A DNA stretch of 37,625 bases from Rhizobium sp. Root1220 (GCF_001426265.1 NZ_LMDG01000004.1:109324-146948); one strand, 5' to 3'. Counted from the stretch's first letter, positions 16,786-26,737 are shown. Notes: generated from the letters alone by a model not told the origin. Translations and numbers: made by a program.

Positions 16786-17055
16786 TCAGCGACGCACTAA
16801 TGGCTTTCCAAAGAAGCGGTCGCGCTCTTCCATGACTTCGTGCCCCGCAGCATAGTGGTGCGCAATCGCCTCGCGAATGTCCGTGAATGCCTTCACGGTC
16901 CGCTTTGAGATGTAGTCGCCGTCGGCATCGACGTTTGACTGCAGTGCATTCGCACAGTCGGTGGCAAGCTTATCAACCTCAGGCGCGATAGCGTAGAGCT
17001 GTTGCATCACACGGTCGAGATCGACCTTCGCGCGCTCTGACATTCTATCGACCAT
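16786..17055 (-). CDS. Small helical protein downstream of trbI, 89 aa
   Basis: ATG at 17055 follows an AAGGAG site with 6-nt spacing, which decides the start over a TTG at 17061. The product (MVDRMSERAKVDLDRVMQQLYAIAPEVDKLATDCANAL...) is almost entirely helical, without membrane or signal segments, and ends FFGKPLVRR. It starts 43 nt after the trbI stop on the same strand, so it may be the last gene of the trb transcript. Function unknown; no family recognised. Confidence 0.62.
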   Translation of the reverse strand: MVDRMSERAKVDLDRVMQQLYAIAPEVDKLATDCANALQSNVDADGDYISKRTVKAFTDIREAIAHHYAAGHEVMEERDRFFGKPLVRR

Positions 17056-17097
17056 CGACAACTCCTTGTCCTTATGAGCCCGGCAGCGTGTCAGACT

Positions 17098-18396
17098 TTA
17101 ACCCCGGTAGTTTCCTGGGAAAATAATGTCTTGATCAACGAGCACATTGAACCTGTATCCTGGCCTGATCTTGATCGTTGGCTGGACATTGAGGTTTTTG
17201 GAGATTGTCTGTTCCGCAACCCTTCCAAAAGTCTCGGCAAAATTCCGACGTGCCGCGTCTGAGGCTGTGTCCTGCGTTGCAAGAGTCGAGCTCTCAGGCA
17301 TCGACATGTCAATCCCCGTCCCGATCAGCGCGACCAGCGCGGCCGACCCGAACGTCCGGATGTAGTGGTTATCGACCCTGTCGTTGAAACCGCCGTTGCC
17401 CTCCGAGTCTGTCCCAGCCATGCCGCCGATCTGAAGGGTCGAGCCATTTGGGAAGATGATGTCGGTCCAGACGACGAGAACGCGGTTCTGCCCGAATGAC
17501 ACCTTGCTGTCGTATCGGCCAAGAAGCTTTGTGCCTTGTGGCACGAGTGTGTAGTGGCCGGTCGCGCTGTCATAAACGTTCTGGCTGATCTGGGCCGTGA
17601 TACGGCCCGGCAAGTCGGAGTTGATGCCGGTGATTAGCGTCGCGGGTATCACCGATCCACGTTTGAGCTCGTAGGGTGATTGCTGTGGCACGACCTGATT
17701 GGGCAAATAGCCGAGATCCTTGATATCGGCGTTGAAGAAATCTTCCTTGGACGTTTGTCCATTCTGGTCGACCTGACCCGCAGCGCCCGCTCTCAACGCT
17801 TCGGTATAGAGATCTTGCGCGCCGCTCGACGCGGTGTTCGATTGACGCGCTCCGGCAGACTGAGCGACCGGCGAGTGTGCCGAGACATCTGACATGTCGA
17901 CCTTCAGCGGCGAATCGAGAGCCGCCCCCCTCGCCTGCAGGCTTGCCATGCGCTGGCGTTGCTGTTCGCGGAAGATCTGTTCTCGTTGTTCGCGAAGCAT
18001 TCTGGCATTCCACTCCTCGTCCGATTCCATGCGAGACCTACTGGGCTGCCGTGGTTCAACCTTTGGTTCTGCCTCGACGTGACGAGCGGCTTCCTGCTGC
18101 TGCGTAACAGGAGTTGGTTGGAACACCGGCTGCTGTTCCTCCCGGTCACCGATAATGCCATCCTTGACACCCCGCTTAAGCTGATCGGCGAAGGTCGAAG
18201 CCGGCGTGCCGGAACCGCCATCATTCGGGTCGTGCTGACCAAATCTGAGCCCACGCGAGGAAAGGCCGTAGACCAGAACGGCGAGGAACAGAACGAGGAT
18301 ACCGATACCGACGAACAGAGGCACGCGATTGAGGCGCTTCATCCCTTTGTCGTCAGCCGATTGATTTGACGTTCCCAGTTGCAGCGATTGGACCAT
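17098..18396 (-). CDS. trbI: TrbI, VirB10-like channel protein
   Basis: A 432-aa protein with a short cytoplasmic N-terminus, one membrane helix (~25-45, VPLFVGIGILVLFLAVLVYGL), a long Pro/Gln/Arg-rich periplasmic linker and a C-terminal VirB10/TrbI domain (ELKRGSVIPATLITGINSDLPGRITAQISQNVYD, then LVPQGTKLLGRYDSKVSFGQNRVLVVWTDIIFPNG), ending VLVDQDIIFPGNYRG. It spans the envelope and links the inner-membrane ATPases to the outer-membrane core of the mating channel. Last of the eleven trb genes; GGAGA precedes the ATG. Confidence 0.95.
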   Translation of the reverse strand: MVQSLQLGTSNQSADDKGMKRLNRVPLFVGIGILVLFLAVLVYGLSSRGLRFGQHDPNDGGSGTPASTFADQLKRGVKDGIIGDREEQQPVFQPTPVTQQQEAARHVEAEPKVEPRQPSRSRMESDEEWNARMLREQREQIFREQQRQRMASLQARGAALDSPLKVDMSDVSAHSPVAQSAGARQSNTASSGAQDLYTEALRAGAAGQVDQNGQTSKEDFFNADIKDLGYLPNQVVPQQSPYELKRGSVIPATLITGINSDLPGRITAQISQNVYDSATGHYTLVPQGTKLLGRYDSKVSFGQNRVLVVWTDIIFPNGSTLQIGGMAGTDSEGNGGFNDRVDNHYIRTFGSAALVALIGTGIDMSMPESSTLATQDTASDAARRNFAETFGRVAEQTISKNLNVQPTIKIRPGYRFNVLVDQDIIFPGNYRG

Positions 18397-18411
18397 GATC
18401 GTCTCCGTCTG

Positions 18412-18858
18412 TCAGTTTCGCTTCATGAGGGAAAGTGGGCTTGCCGGCGTCGCCACACCATTGCTGACCGAATACGCCCGGCCGAGCGACATGGTGTCCG
18501 TGGACAGGCGCGCGAGCACCTGCCCGTCTACGGCAGCAATTGAATAGGCCAGCTCTACCGGCCTGGTTGAATCCCTCGCGCCGGCGCTCTTGTCATCGGT
18601 AACGACTGCAAAGCCCCAACCCTTCAATGCCGCCTCGAGCGCGACGGAGAATTCAGACATGTCCTTGTGCATTTTGATGGGAGTGGTCGTTGATCCGGCT
18701 TGCTCGGCGAACCGTCCTGCCATGTCGCCGGCGATAGCGCCCGCTGCGGGCCCGGTGATTTCAGCGGGTGCAGTAGTTGTGGAGAGCCCGTCGGTTGCCG
18801 TCTGGCATCCAGTTAGGCCGAGAGCGATTGCAATCGGAATGAGGCGATGAAGCTGCAT
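18412..18858 (-). CDS. trbH: TrbH, lipoprotein of the mating channel
   Basis: A 148-aa protein with a lipoprotein signal MQLHRLIPIAIALGLTGCQ (lipobox LTGC, Cys18), then a small periplasmic domain. Size, lipobox and position between trbG and trbI match TrbH of Ti-type trb operons. It takes the place of a VirB7-like lipoprotein in stabilising the outer-membrane core, an inference from position. It follows trbG by 3 nt and precedes trbI by 15 nt. Confidence 0.9.
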   Translation of the reverse strand: MQLHRLIPIAIALGLTGCQTATDGLSTTTAPAEITGPAAGAIAGDMAGRFAEQAGSTTTPIKMHKDMSEFSVALEAALKGWGFAVVTDDKSAGARDSTRPVELAYSIAAVDGQVLARLSTDTMSLGRAYSVSNGVATPASPLSLMKRN

Positions 18859-18861
18859 GAA

Positions 18862-19692
18862 TTATTCTCCCCGCCGGATCGTGATCTTCTGCTGTTTCCA
18901 GCCGACCCCGGAAATCAGGATGGCCTTGTCGATATTGTAGTCGACGATCATCATGTCGTTCTTCATGCGGTAATTGACGATGCGGTTCTGGCCGCCCGAG
19001 ACAACGAACAGGACCGGCGCATCTTGACCGGAGATTGCGCGGGGGAACTGGATGTAGGTCTTCTGCCCATCGGAATAGACTCGCTTGGGGCGCCATGGAG
19101 CGCTTCCGCTCAAGGCGTAGGAGAAGGCAAGCTGTTCGGGAGCGACACCGCCCTCCGGCCCAGTCATGGCCTGGATGCGGGCATTGATGTCGGAGAGCTT
19201 CGTGGCGGCATCTTCGGGATATTCGAACCCGACGCGGGCCATGTATTGCGAGGGGTGCGATTTCAGCTGGATATGATACGTGCGACGTGAGGTCGTCACC
19301 ACCATGGACGTGACGAGCGCTGGCTCGGACGGCTTGACGATCAGGTGGATCGCCTGACCACCGGCGGCGCCAGAGGTTGCCGGTTCGACCTTCCACCGAA
19401 CAGTATCGCCGACCAGCACGTCGCGGACGATTTCCCCACCCTGCAGCTCGATATCGCAGACCTGTAAGGGTGAGCAGACGACTGACGGTTGCGTTTCACC
19501 GAAGAGGAAAATCACCTTACCGTCCGGCCCACGTGTCACCAGCCCGGCCTGGCCTCGCCATTTGCCGGAGAGGTTCGTCCCCTTTGCCTCGTTGCCCGTC
19601 AGGCTCTGCGCGATCGCAGTGGATGAGACCTCGGGCGATACGGCAAGCGCCAGCATGCAGAGAAGCGCGACGCGTTTATGTTTGATCCTCAT
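18862..19692 (-). CDS. trbG: TrbG, VirB9-like outer-membrane core protein
   Basis: A 276-aa secreted protein starting [29 protein letters not shown], a cleavable signal peptide. The rest is a VirB9/TrbG/CagX domain with [33 protein letters not shown] and the C-terminal [28 protein letters not shown], ending [12 protein letters not shown]. It forms the periplasmic and outer-membrane ring with TrbH and TrbI. The ATG at 19692 gives a proper signal peptide; a TTG at 19710 would add six residues. Confidence 0.95.
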   Translation of the reverse strand: MRIKHKRVALLCMLALAVSPEVSSTAIAQSLTGNEAKGTNLSGKWRGQAGLVTRGPDGKVIFLFGETQPSVVCSPLQVCDIELQGGEIVRDVLVGDTVRWKVEPATSGAAGGQAIHLIVKPSEPALVTSMVVTTSRRTYHIQLKSHPSQYMARVGFEYPEDAATKLSDINARIQAMTGPEGGVAPEQLAFSYALSGSAPWRPKRVYSDGQKTYIQFPRAISGQDAPVLFVVSGGQNRIVNYRMKNDMMIVDYNIDKAILISGVGWKQQKITIRRGE

Positions 19693-19706
19693 TGCAGATC
19701 CTGCCC

Positions 19707-20369
19707 TCAAAGTTGCGCGGTCCAGTCGAAATCGGTCACATAGACGCCGATCGGATTGAGCCGGATTGTTGCTTCGTCTTGTAGTGAGGTGATCGACACG
19801 GTCGCGATCCCTCGGAAGCGCCGGGTTGCCACCTCCTTGCCTTTCCGGTCGCGCTCGTACTCGGTCCAGTCGATCTGATAGGTCTGGTTCGAAAGCGCGA
19901 CGATGTTGTTCACCTCGATCGCCACTGTCGCGTTGAGCGCCTTTTCGAACGGCGAGTTGCCGCGAAACCAGGCGTTGACCTTTTGCGTCGAGGCATCGCT
20001 CGTCCGCAGCAGGGCATAGGTGCGGTCGATGTATTGCTTCTGGACCACAGCATCCGGTGTGATCGAACGAAAGCTGGTCACGAAATTCCCAAGGGTCGCG
20101 CGAACCACCCGCGTATCCGCATATTCGATCTGCTGCGGGAAGCCGCCGGAAACCGTGTTCCCGAGCTTATCGACCTCGACGATGTAAGGGACGAGTTTAA
20201 CCTGCGTGCTGAGGTAAAGCGCGTAGCCGAAGCCGATAACGGCCATTCCCAGGCTCAGGATGCCAACGGCCCGCCAGGCGGAGGCCGCCTTGACGTAGGA
20301 GCCGTAACGTTCTGACCATTCCTGCCGTGCGGCAAGATACGGGTTCTCAGGTGCGGGATGCCCTGCCAT
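19707..20369 (-). CDS. trbF: TrbF, VirB8-like assembly factor
   Basis: A 220-aa bitopic inner-membrane protein starting [18 protein letters not shown], which I recognise as the TrbF start. One membrane helix lies at ~32-54 ([22 protein letters not shown]), followed by the periplasmic VirB8-type domain ([43 protein letters not shown]). It is the assembly platform of the mating pore. It lies between trbL and trbG as in Ti plasmids. Confidence 0.96.
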   Translation of the reverse strand: MAGHPAPENPYLAARQEWSERYGSYVKAASAWRAVGILSLGMAVIGFGYALYLSTQVKLVPYIVEVDKLGNTVSGGFPQQIEYADTRVVRATLGNFVTSFRSITPDAVVQKQYIDRTYALLRTSDASTQKVNAWFRGNSPFEKALNATVAIEVNNIVALSNQTYQIDWTEYERDRKGKEVATRRFRGIATVSITSLQDEATIRLNPIGVYVTDFDWTAQL

Positions 20370-20390
20370 GTGTGTGATCCTGTCCGTGAA

Positions 20391-21572
20391 TTATGGTTTG
20401 TCCGGTCTTTCCGGAGGAGGTGGCGGAGCCGAAGGATTGCCCCTTGCCTGATCGAGTTTCGCGTTGGCCAGGCCAAGAAGCGAGCCGGCATAGGCACCGG
20501 GCGATCCGATCGCCTTCTCCTTGGCGGCGGATCCGGCAGCCATGGCACCGGAGCTGAAACTTGCGCCCATACCTTTGAGCACCGAGCCAGCGGCCGAGGA
20601 TCCACCGGCCCGCGCTGCCTGCGCGGCCGCAAAACCAGCGCCAACCGCGCCGGCGCCAAGAAATGCGCCGCCCGCCGCGAAGGACGCAGCCTGCCCGCCG
20701 TGGCGGATTGTCTCCATGCCGCCGGAGACCGAAGCCCCCTGCACGACGCCCTGGATGATGTTCGGGACATACATCGCGATGATGAAGACGACGACGGAAA
20801 TCCCTGCGATCGCGAGCGTGGTGATGAATTGGTCGTTTTCGGCTGTCGGCGCCTGCGCGAGGCCAAGCAGGACGTTGGAGCCGATCTTGGCGATCATGAC
20901 CAAGGCCATCAGCTTCATCCCCACTCCAAAAGCGTACACGAGATAGCGGATCGCAAAGTCTTTGGTGAAAGATGAGCCACCGAGCCCCAGCATGATCATG
21001 CCTGCCAGCAAGCCGACATACATTTCGACCATGACCGAGACGAAGATTGCCGCCACCAGCGAGAAGCAGATGACGACGATGCCCATGGCAAGTACTGCGG
21101 CGATCGCCAGGGCATTGTCCTCAAAGACGCCGAACTTCGCCTGTTCTGAAATCTGAGACGCGACGCGTATGCCCGCGTCGAAGACTTCGGCCGGAGATGC
21201 AGAGCCACCGCCAGCGCCGATCTGAAACAGGCTGTCGACGACGGCCCTGGCGAAGGACGGCCCCTGCGTTAAAACGAAAGCGAAGAAGCCGATGAACATG
21301 ATGCGCCGGACAAGCTCGGCAAACCAGCTGTCCAGCGATGCAGCCTGGATCGCGAGCCATACCGCTGCAATACCGACCTCGATGCCTGCGAGGACCCAGA
21401 ACAGCGATTTCGCCGCATCCATAACGGTGGTTTCCCACCCTTTCGCGGCCGTCGAGACCTGATTTTCCAACTCCGTCAGAACTTGGCCTTGTTGGGCAAG
21501 AACCGGCCCCGCCAAAGCAAGGAAGGCGATACCCGCAACCAGGATGGTGCTTCTGCGACCGCGCTTCACCAT
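20391..21572 (-). CDS. trbL: TrbL, polytopic inner-membrane channel protein (VirB6-like)
   Basis: A 393-aa protein with an N-terminal signal sequence (STILVAGIAFLALAGPVLAQ), about five or six membrane helices in residues ~60-265, then a Gly/Ala-rich region (FAAGGAFLGAGAVGAGFAAA) and a Pro-rich end. That is the TrbL/VirB6 pattern; the protein forms the inner-membrane part of the substrate path. The ATG overlaps the end of trbK by 7 nt, and trbF follows after 21 nt. Confidence 0.94.
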   Translation of the reverse strand: MVKRGRRSTILVAGIAFLALAGPVLAQQGQVLTELENQVSTAAKGWETTVMDAAKSLFWVLAGIEVGIAAVWLAIQAASLDSWFAELVRRIMFIGFFAFVLTQGPSFARAVVDSLFQIGAGGGSASPAEVFDAGIRVASQISEQAKFGVFEDNALAIAAVLAMGIVVICFSLVAAIFVSVMVEMYVGLLAGMIMLGLGGSSFTKDFAIRYLVYAFGVGMKLMALVMIAKIGSNVLLGLAQAPTAENDQFITTLAIAGISVVVFIIAMYVPNIIQGVVQGASVSGGMETIRHGGQAASFAAGGAFLGAGAVGAGFAAAQAARAGGSSAAGSVLKGMGASFSSGAMAAGSAAKEKAIGSPGAYAGSLLGLANAKLDQARGNPSAPPPPPERPDKP

Positions 21573-21769
21573 CTCGGGCGCATCTCCTGACCCTTTTCGA
21601 TCGGCGGCGGCGCCTTGCCCGTACCAGAGACGTTCTCGCGTGTTGCTCGTTGCTCTTCACTCATCTGCGGCGCGGCGGAGCTCTCTCCACGGATCAGAAC
21701 GACTGTGGTGAACGCAGCAATCCCTGCGATCACAACACACACAGAGGCAATCAATACGGGGCGGGTCAC
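21566..21769 (-). CDS. trbK: TrbK, entry-exclusion protein
   Basis: A 67-aa protein starting at a GTG (21769) that overlaps the trbJ stop codon (GTGA). MTRPVLIASVCVVIAGIAAFTTVVLI is a membrane or lipoprotein-like N-terminus, though no clean lipobox is seen; a short polar tail ends EKGQEMRPRW. Position between trbJ and trbL and size match TrbK, which blocks entry of the same plasmid type into a cell already carrying it. The GTG start is chosen because it alone gives a compact membrane-anchored protein coupled to trbJ. Confidence 0.85.
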   Translation of the reverse strand: MTRPVLIASVCVVIAGIAAFTTVVLIRGESSAAPQMSEEQRATRENVSGTGKAPPPIEKGQEMRPRW

Positions 21770-22575
21770 CAGCGGGGCTCCATTTTCTGTCCGGAGGGAA
21801 TGGATTGGACGTCGGCATTGAAGAATTTCTCGCGACGCGCCTGTGCGAGATCCTTGTCCGTCTGTTCGCTTTGCAGCCAGGTCCCCATCATCGTGGTCTG
21901 CTGCGAGACAATTCCGCGGAGCTTCTGCATCTGGGCGACCTGCTGAGCCGCGATCTGGTGGCCGACCTGAAGCGCCTTCATCTGGCCGTCCGCCGATTGC
22001 GACATTGATCGCAGCTGGCCCATCGTGTCCTCTTCGCTGTCGAACTGATCGGCGGTGAGGCTTGCTGCCTTGAGCGTGCTGGAAATCGTGTCGCGGTTCG
22101 TATTCGACCACGTCTGATAGGTGGACGAAAAGCCCTCGGCATTCGGAAGGCTTGTCTTCAGGTCTGAGTAGCTTTTGAAGCGTTGCTTCAGAAGATCGTC
22201 AGCGTTGCCCATGGAAAAGGCGATGCCCTGACCCTGATTGACGATACCGCGCAGCTGGTTCAGATCGCCTTCGACCTGGCCCCAGATATGATTCGGAAGC
22301 TGTGCCGTATTCTGCAGCATGTTCTGGTAGATGTTGAGCTGGTTCTGGATCTGCTCGGCAAGCTGCGTGATTTGCTTGATCTGGTTGTTGATCTGCTCGG
22401 TCGACTGACCAACAAGATGGATGAGCTCACCATTGTTGAGCATCTGCGTCATCTCGGTCGCGCCGGTGACCGCCCCTCCTGCGTAGGAGACAGTGGACGT
22501 CGCGGTCAGCCCGGCGGCGACCAACCCGGTCATCAAAGACTTACCGAGTTTCAAGAACTGGATTGCTTTACTCAT
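21766..22575 (-). CDS. trbJ: TrbJ, VirB5-like pilus-associated protein
   Basis: A 269-aa exported protein: signal peptide MSKAIQFLKLGKSLMTGLVAAGLTATSTVSYA, then a long Gln/Asn-rich helical region (STEQINNQIKQITQLAEQIQ..LNIYQNMLQN) typical of TrbJ/VirB5 proteins, which sit at the pilus tip and help recipient contact. Its start overlaps the trbE stop by 8 nt. The coiled helical character and place between trbE and trbK make the call firm. Confidence 0.94.
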   Translation of the reverse strand: MSKAIQFLKLGKSLMTGLVAAGLTATSTVSYAGGAVTGATEMTQMLNNGELIHLVGQSTEQINNQIKQITQLAEQIQNQLNIYQNMLQNTAQLPNHIWGQVEGDLNQLRGIVNQGQGIAFSMGNADDLLKQRFKSYSDLKTSLPNAEGFSSTYQTWSNTNRDTISSTLKAASLTADQFDSEEDTMGQLRSMSQSADGQMKALQVGHQIAAQQVAQMQKLRGIVSQQTTMMGTWLQSEQTDKDLAQARREKFFNADVQSIPSGQKMEPRW

Positions 22576-25003
22576 TGCGGTTGATCCCCCTTTCGATGAG
22601 CCACTGCCCCGGCCATTCGTGGCCGTGGGTCGATGAGAGCGCCCTGATGCGGGCTAGATCGGCCTTGCCAGAAGCGCCGACGAAGGAAAGCGTGACTGGG
22701 CCAAGCGCCATATCGAAAAGTCTGCGGCCGTCGGGCGAGGTGACGTAGTACTCGCGTTTGGGAATTGCATTTGCGACAATCTCGATCTGGCGTTTGTTGA
22801 AGCCAATCCGCTCGTAGAATTCGCGGGTGCCGGTTTCCCGGGCGGCACCATTCGGAAGGCAGATCTTGGTCGGGCAAGATTCCTTCAGCACGTCGATGAT
22901 GCCAGAGCGCTCAGCGTCGGATATGGACTGCGTGGCGAGGATGACGGCGCAATTTGCCTTGCGCAGCACCTTGAGCCATTCCCTGATCTTGTCGCGGAAA
23001 ACAAGATGGCCGAGCATCAGCCATGCCTCGTCCAGGACGATGAGGCTTGGCGAGCCATCGAGCCGCTTCTCAATCCGTCGGAAGAGATAGGTCAGGACGG
23101 GCACTAGATTGCGCTCGCCCATATTCATGAGCTGCTCGATTTCGAAGCACTGGAAGCGCCCAAGCGTGAGACCATCCTCTTCCGCATCGAGGAGCTGCCC
23201 CATCGGACCATCGACCGTGTAGTGATGGAGGGCATCCTTGATCTCGCGCATCTGGACGCCGCTGACGAAGTCAGACAGCGAACGGCCGGGCGCCGACGCC
23301 ATCAATCCAATCTGCCTCGAAATCGCGTTTCGATGGTCCGGCGCAACCGTCACGCCTTGGAGCGAAACGAGGGTCTCGATCCACTCAGACGCCCAGGCTC
23401 GGTCGGCCTCGGTCTCAAGTTCTGATAACGGGCAAAAGGCAAGATTGGTCCCCTCCCCGCTTTCACCACCGATCTCATAGTGGTCGCCGCCGACGCCGAG
23501 CGTCAGCGGCAGCATTGAATTGCCTTTGTCGAAGGCGAAAACCTGCGCATTTTCATACCTGCAGAACTGCGCGGCGATCAGTGCGAGGAGTGTCGACTTG
23601 CCGGAGCCGGTCGGCCCGAAAATCAGCGTATGGCCGACATCGTCGACGTGCAGGTTCAATCGGAAAGGGGTGGAGCCGGATGCGACCTGCATGAGCGGCG
23701 GTGCATCGGGTGGGTAGAAGGGGCATGGCGCGGACGGTTGACCTGACCAGACAGAGTTCAGCGGCACAAGATCGGCAAGATTGCGCGTATTGATGAGCGG
23801 TTCGCGGATGTTGCAGTACCAGTTGCCCGGCAGGCTGCCGAGAAAGGCATCGGTCGCGTTTAGTGTCTCGATACGGGCGCCGAAACCTTCGGATTGGATG
23901 AGGCGACGAACCGCCTCCGCCTTCTCCTGCAACGCTGAGCGGCTCTCGTCGAAGAGAATAATAACAGGGGTGTAGTAGCCGTAGGCCACCAGCTGCGAGG
24001 AGGCTTCAGCGATCGCATCCTCAGTCTCAGCGACCATGGCCATCGCATCCTGATCGACGGAGCGGGATTGGGTCTGGAACAGCTGGTCGAAGAACGGCCG
24101 CACCTTCTGCTGCCACTTCTTGCGGGTCCGCTCCAGGCGCTGCTTGGCCTCCTCCGCATCGAGGAAGATGAAACGCGACGACCAGCGATACGTCAGCGGC
24201 ATGAGGTTTAGGCTGTTCAAGATCCCCGGCCAACTCTCGGCCGGAAGCCCGTCGATCGCGATCACGCCGAGAATGCGGCCTTCGACCCGTGGCGTCAGTC
24301 CGTGTTCCAGCTCCGCCGTAGCCAACCAGTCGAGATACATCGGAATTTCTGGCAGGCGGACGGGATGGTTCTCGCCGGTGATGGCAAACCGAATGAACTG
24401 GAAGAGCTCGTCGTAGCGCGCGACGCGACTACCTTCGCGCTCGGAAACCTCTCGCGTCTGCATGCGCTGCACCGAGAGAACATTGCCGAGATATTGCTCA
24501 ATCTCCCGTATCGAGCGCCGGAACGCATCGAGGGCAGTATCGGCATATTTTGCGGAGCGACTTTCGGTGTCTGAGTAGATATAGCGGGTCAGGCTGGATC
24601 GGCGTCGTTCAGGCGGCCGATAAGTTAGGATGAGCGCGTGCCGGCTTTCGAAATGCCCGCGCTCCTGTTCAAAATGCCGCCGACGCTCGTCATCGATCAG
24701 TATCGTGACTGTATCGGGAAAATAGCTGCGTTCAGCAGACGGGTATTCCGTCGTCGGCACGCGCACGGCCTCGACCTGGATCATCCAGCCTGTACCCAGT
24801 CGCGAGAGGATCGCGTTGATCTGGCGGGAAAGCTCGTTGCGCTCGAAACCTGTAGCGCTATCGGAATCCGGACCAGCGAAATACCAGCCCGCCATTAGGC
24901 TACCGTCCTTCAGCAAAAGGATGCCGTTATCGACGAGGCCCGCATAGGGAACCAGGTCAGCGAATGATGGACCGGTCGATCGAAATGTGCGTAAGGCGAC
25001 CAT
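22568..25003 (-). CDS. trbE: TrbE, VirB4-family ATPase
   Basis: An 811-aa ATPase that powers pilus assembly and substrate transfer. Starts MVALRTFRSTGPSFADLVPYAG, as Ti TrbE does. Walker A FGPTGSGKSTLLALI lies at ~458-470 and Walker B SLIVLDEAWLML at ~653, followed by NCAVILATQSISDAERSG, a usual VirB4 motif. The ATG at 25003 has GAGGAG 7 nt upstream; the preceding TTG is not needed. It follows trbD by 10 nt and overlaps trbJ. Confidence 0.97.
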   Translation of the reverse strand: MVALRTFRSTGPSFADLVPYAGLVDNGILLLKDGSLMAGWYFAGPDSDSATGFERNELSRQINAILSRLGTGWMIQVEAVRVPTTEYPSAERSYFPDTVTILIDDERRRHFEQERGHFESRHALILTYRPPERRRSSLTRYIYSDTESRSAKYADTALDAFRRSIREIEQYLGNVLSVQRMQTREVSEREGSRVARYDELFQFIRFAITGENHPVRLPEIPMYLDWLATAELEHGLTPRVEGRILGVIAIDGLPAESWPGILNSLNLMPLTYRWSSRFIFLDAEEAKQRLERTRKKWQQKVRPFFDQLFQTQSRSVDQDAMAMVAETEDAIAEASSQLVAYGYYTPVIILFDESRSALQEKAEAVRRLIQSEGFGARIETLNATDAFLGSLPGNWYCNIREPLINTRNLADLVPLNSVWSGQPSAPCPFYPPDAPPLMQVASGSTPFRLNLHVDDVGHTLIFGPTGSGKSTLLALIAAQFCRYENAQVFAFDKGNSMLPLTLGVGGDHYEIGGESGEGTNLAFCPLSELETEADRAWASEWIETLVSLQGVTVAPDHRNAISRQIGLMASAPGRSLSDFVSGVQMREIKDALHHYTVDGPMGQLLDAEEDGLTLGRFQCFEIEQLMNMGERNLVPVLTYLFRRIEKRLDGSPSLIVLDEAWLMLGHLVFRDKIREWLKVLRKANCAVILATQSISDAERSGIIDVLKESCPTKICLPNGAARETGTREFYERIGFNKRQIEIVANAIPKREYYVTSPDGRRLFDMALGPVTLSFVGASGKADLARIRALSSTHGHEWPGQWLIERGINRNE

Positions 25004-25013
25004 CAACAGCTCC

Positions 25014-25313
25014 TCAGTATCGGCGCCAAGGCGCGGAGGTCGGAAGGTAATGCGCTTGATAGCGCATGTGGCGCGCGTAGACTTTGCGCATCATCGGGTC
25101 GGATTTCGCCATCATGCGCAGCGCGCCGACGACAACGATCCAGATTGCCATGCCGAACAGGGCCGAATAGACGGTCAGCACGACGAAGATCAGGATGATA
25201 GCCGCGAGCCCGGTGAGAAGCACGAGCTCTCGATCCGCCCCCATCAAGAGGTTGGGTCGCGACAATGCGCGATGGATCCGGTTGCGATGAAGGCCAGCGC
25301 CGGCGTCAGCCAT
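25014..25313 (-). CDS. trbD: TrbD, VirB3-like membrane protein
   Basis: A 99-aa protein with [21 protein letters not shown], then hydrophobic residues ~33-65 ([31 protein letters not shown]) and a tail [16 protein letters not shown], all typical of TrbD. It works with TrbE at the inner membrane. The start (25313) overlaps trbC by 8 nt. A longer in-frame reading to 25433 is a shadow of trbC. Confidence 0.95.
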   Translation of the reverse strand: MADAGAGLHRNRIHRALSRPNLLMGADRELVLLTGLAAIILIFVVLTVYSALFGMAIWIVVVGALRMMAKSDPMMRKVYARHMRYQAHYLPTSAPWRRY

Positions 25314-25701
25314 GACGCCCCTCCCCTCCCCCGACGCGATTTCCATTCGGGACCGCGGTTTGTTCGGCGACAAACGAGCCGCCGATTGAAGCGCCGGTCG
25401 AGCCGAAGAGGCCGACGATCGTCGTCGCTCCAAGCAGGATCCCTGCGACCAGCACCACGTACACCAATCGGCGTGCGAAATCGTTGAGCTCGCCGCCGAA
25501 GATCAGCATGCCGCCGGCAATCGCGACGGCGGCGAGAGCAATATAGCCGGCGACCGGTCCAGTGATGGATTGCTGGATCTGCTCGAGCGGGCCCTCCCAC
25601 GGCAGGCTTCCGCCGCTTGAACCTGCAAGGGCTGGTCCAGCAAGCGAGGCGCAAAGCAATGCGCCAATAATTCCCAAACGGAGAGAGCGATTATGCTGCA
25701 T
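25306..25701 (-). CDS. trbC: TrbC, prepilin of the conjugative pilus (VirB2-like)
   Basis: A 131-aa prepilin: signal peptide up to [10 protein letters not shown], then a mature part with two hydrophobic helices ([23 protein letters not shown] and [22 protein letters not shown]) separated by ELNDFARR, the VirB2/TrbC signature. The Gly-rich C-terminus is probably removed when TraF cyclises the pilin. It overlaps trbB by 11 nt and trbD by 8 nt. Confidence 0.95.
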   Translation of the reverse strand: MQHNRSLRLGIIGALLCASLAGPALAGSSGGSLPWEGPLEQIQQSITGPVAGYIALAAVAIAGGMLIFGGELNDFARRLVYVVLVAGILLGATTIVGLFGSTGASIGGSFVAEQTAVPNGNRVGGGEGRHG

Positions 25702-26656
25702 GACTGTCCTCGTCGATCTGCGGATAGTGTTCTGTCTGGTAGCGCGAGCCGTTGAACCCCTCGACGTGGAGGACCTCCCTCACCCGGCGTCCCCGCCCGG
25801 CGCGTTCGATCGAGATGACGAGATCAACCGCCTCGCCAATCACGGCTTGCATCGGCTGCTGGCTGGCCTCCGATGTCAGTTGCTCAAGGCGTCGAAGCGC
25901 CGACATGGCGGAGTTGGAATGGATGGTTGTGACGCCTCCGGGGTGTCCTGTGTTCCAGGCCTTCAGCAAGGTCAGTGCGGCGCCGTCACGAACCTCGCCA
26001 ACGATGATGCGGTCGGGACGCAGCCGCATCGTGCTCTTGAGAAGGCGGGCCATGTCGATCGCGTCGCTCGTGTGAAGGCAGACGGCGTTCTCCGCGGCGC
26101 ATTGGATTTCGGACGTGTCCTCGAGGATCACCATCCTGTCTTGCGGCACGGCCGAAACGATTTCGGCGATGACCGCGTTCGCGAGCGTCGTTTTGCCTGA
26201 GCCCGTCCCGCCGGCGATAACGATGTTCAATCGATCAGCAATGGCGCTGCGGATGATCGACGCCTGCGCTTCCGTCATGATCTTCGCGGTCACGTAGTCG
26301 TCGAGGGGAACAAGCCGAGACGCGCGCCGGCGGATCGTGAAGGTCGGCGAATTGACGACAGGAGGCAAAAGACCTTCGAAGCGGTGGCCACCGATCGGCA
26401 ATTCACCGGAGATGATTGGTCGTTCGCCATCGGCTTCGGACTGGAGAGCGTGCGCGACCGACCCAATAACGGTCTCAGCTGCGGTCGCCATCATTTCGCC
26501 GGCTGGCGCAACGCCGTGACCTAGGCGCTCGATGAAGAGCTTGCCGTCTGGATTGAGCATGATCTCGACGACTGTTGGGTCCTCAAGGGCAATGCAAAGG
26601 TGTTCGCCGAGGGCGTCCTGGAGTTTGCGGACAAGGCGGGAGTGCGACTGAAGCAT
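25691..26656 (-). CDS. trbB: TrbB, VirB11-like traffic ATPase
   Basis: A 321-aa hexameric ATPase of the VirB11 family. It contains [20 protein letters not shown], the Walker [15 protein letters not shown] at ~148-160, [38 protein letters not shown] (Walker B and His box) and ends [13 protein letters not shown] at 26656 starts [17 protein letters not shown] as in the family; an upstream reading adds non-homologous residues. First gene of the trb operon. In Ti plasmids traI precedes trbB, but here the space up to repA holds no AHL synthase. Confidence 0.96.
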   Translation of the reverse strand: MLQSHSRLVRKLQDALGEHLCIALEDPTVVEIMLNPDGKLFIERLGHGVAPAGEMMATAAETVIGSVAHALQSEADGERPIISGELPIGGHRFEGLLPPVVNSPTFTIRRRASRLVPLDDYVTAKIMTEAQASIIRSAIADRLNIVIAGGTGSGKTTLANAVIAEIVSAVPQDRMVILEDTSEIQCAAENAVCLHTSDAIDMARLLKSTMRLRPDRIIVGEVRDGAALTLLKAWNTGHPGGVTTIHSNSAMSALRRLEQLTSEASQQPMQAVIGEAVDLVISIERAGRGRRVREVLHVEGFNGSRYQTEHYPQIDEDSHAA

Positions 26657-26719
26657 GGGTGAGCTCGTCTCCTCGTTTGAGTTCAGGAGGAGACAGACCT
26701 CGGTGGCCACGCAAAGTCC

Positions 26720-26737
26720 ACGTGCAATATTGCACCT
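26720..26737. promoter_or_regulatory. tra-box-like palindrome (putative TraR site II)
   Basis: ACGTGCAATATTGCACCT is an 18-bp dyad, perfect except at the second position pair, and closely matches the palindrome at 4956-4973. Its centre is 72 nt upstream of the trbB ATG, fitting a -42 activator site with a leader of about 30 nt. It lies between divergent trbB and repA, where Ti plasmids place TraR boxes that drive both trb and repABC. The rest of the 368-bp gap (26657-27024) shows no gene; it must contain the repA promoter. Confidence 0.8.
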
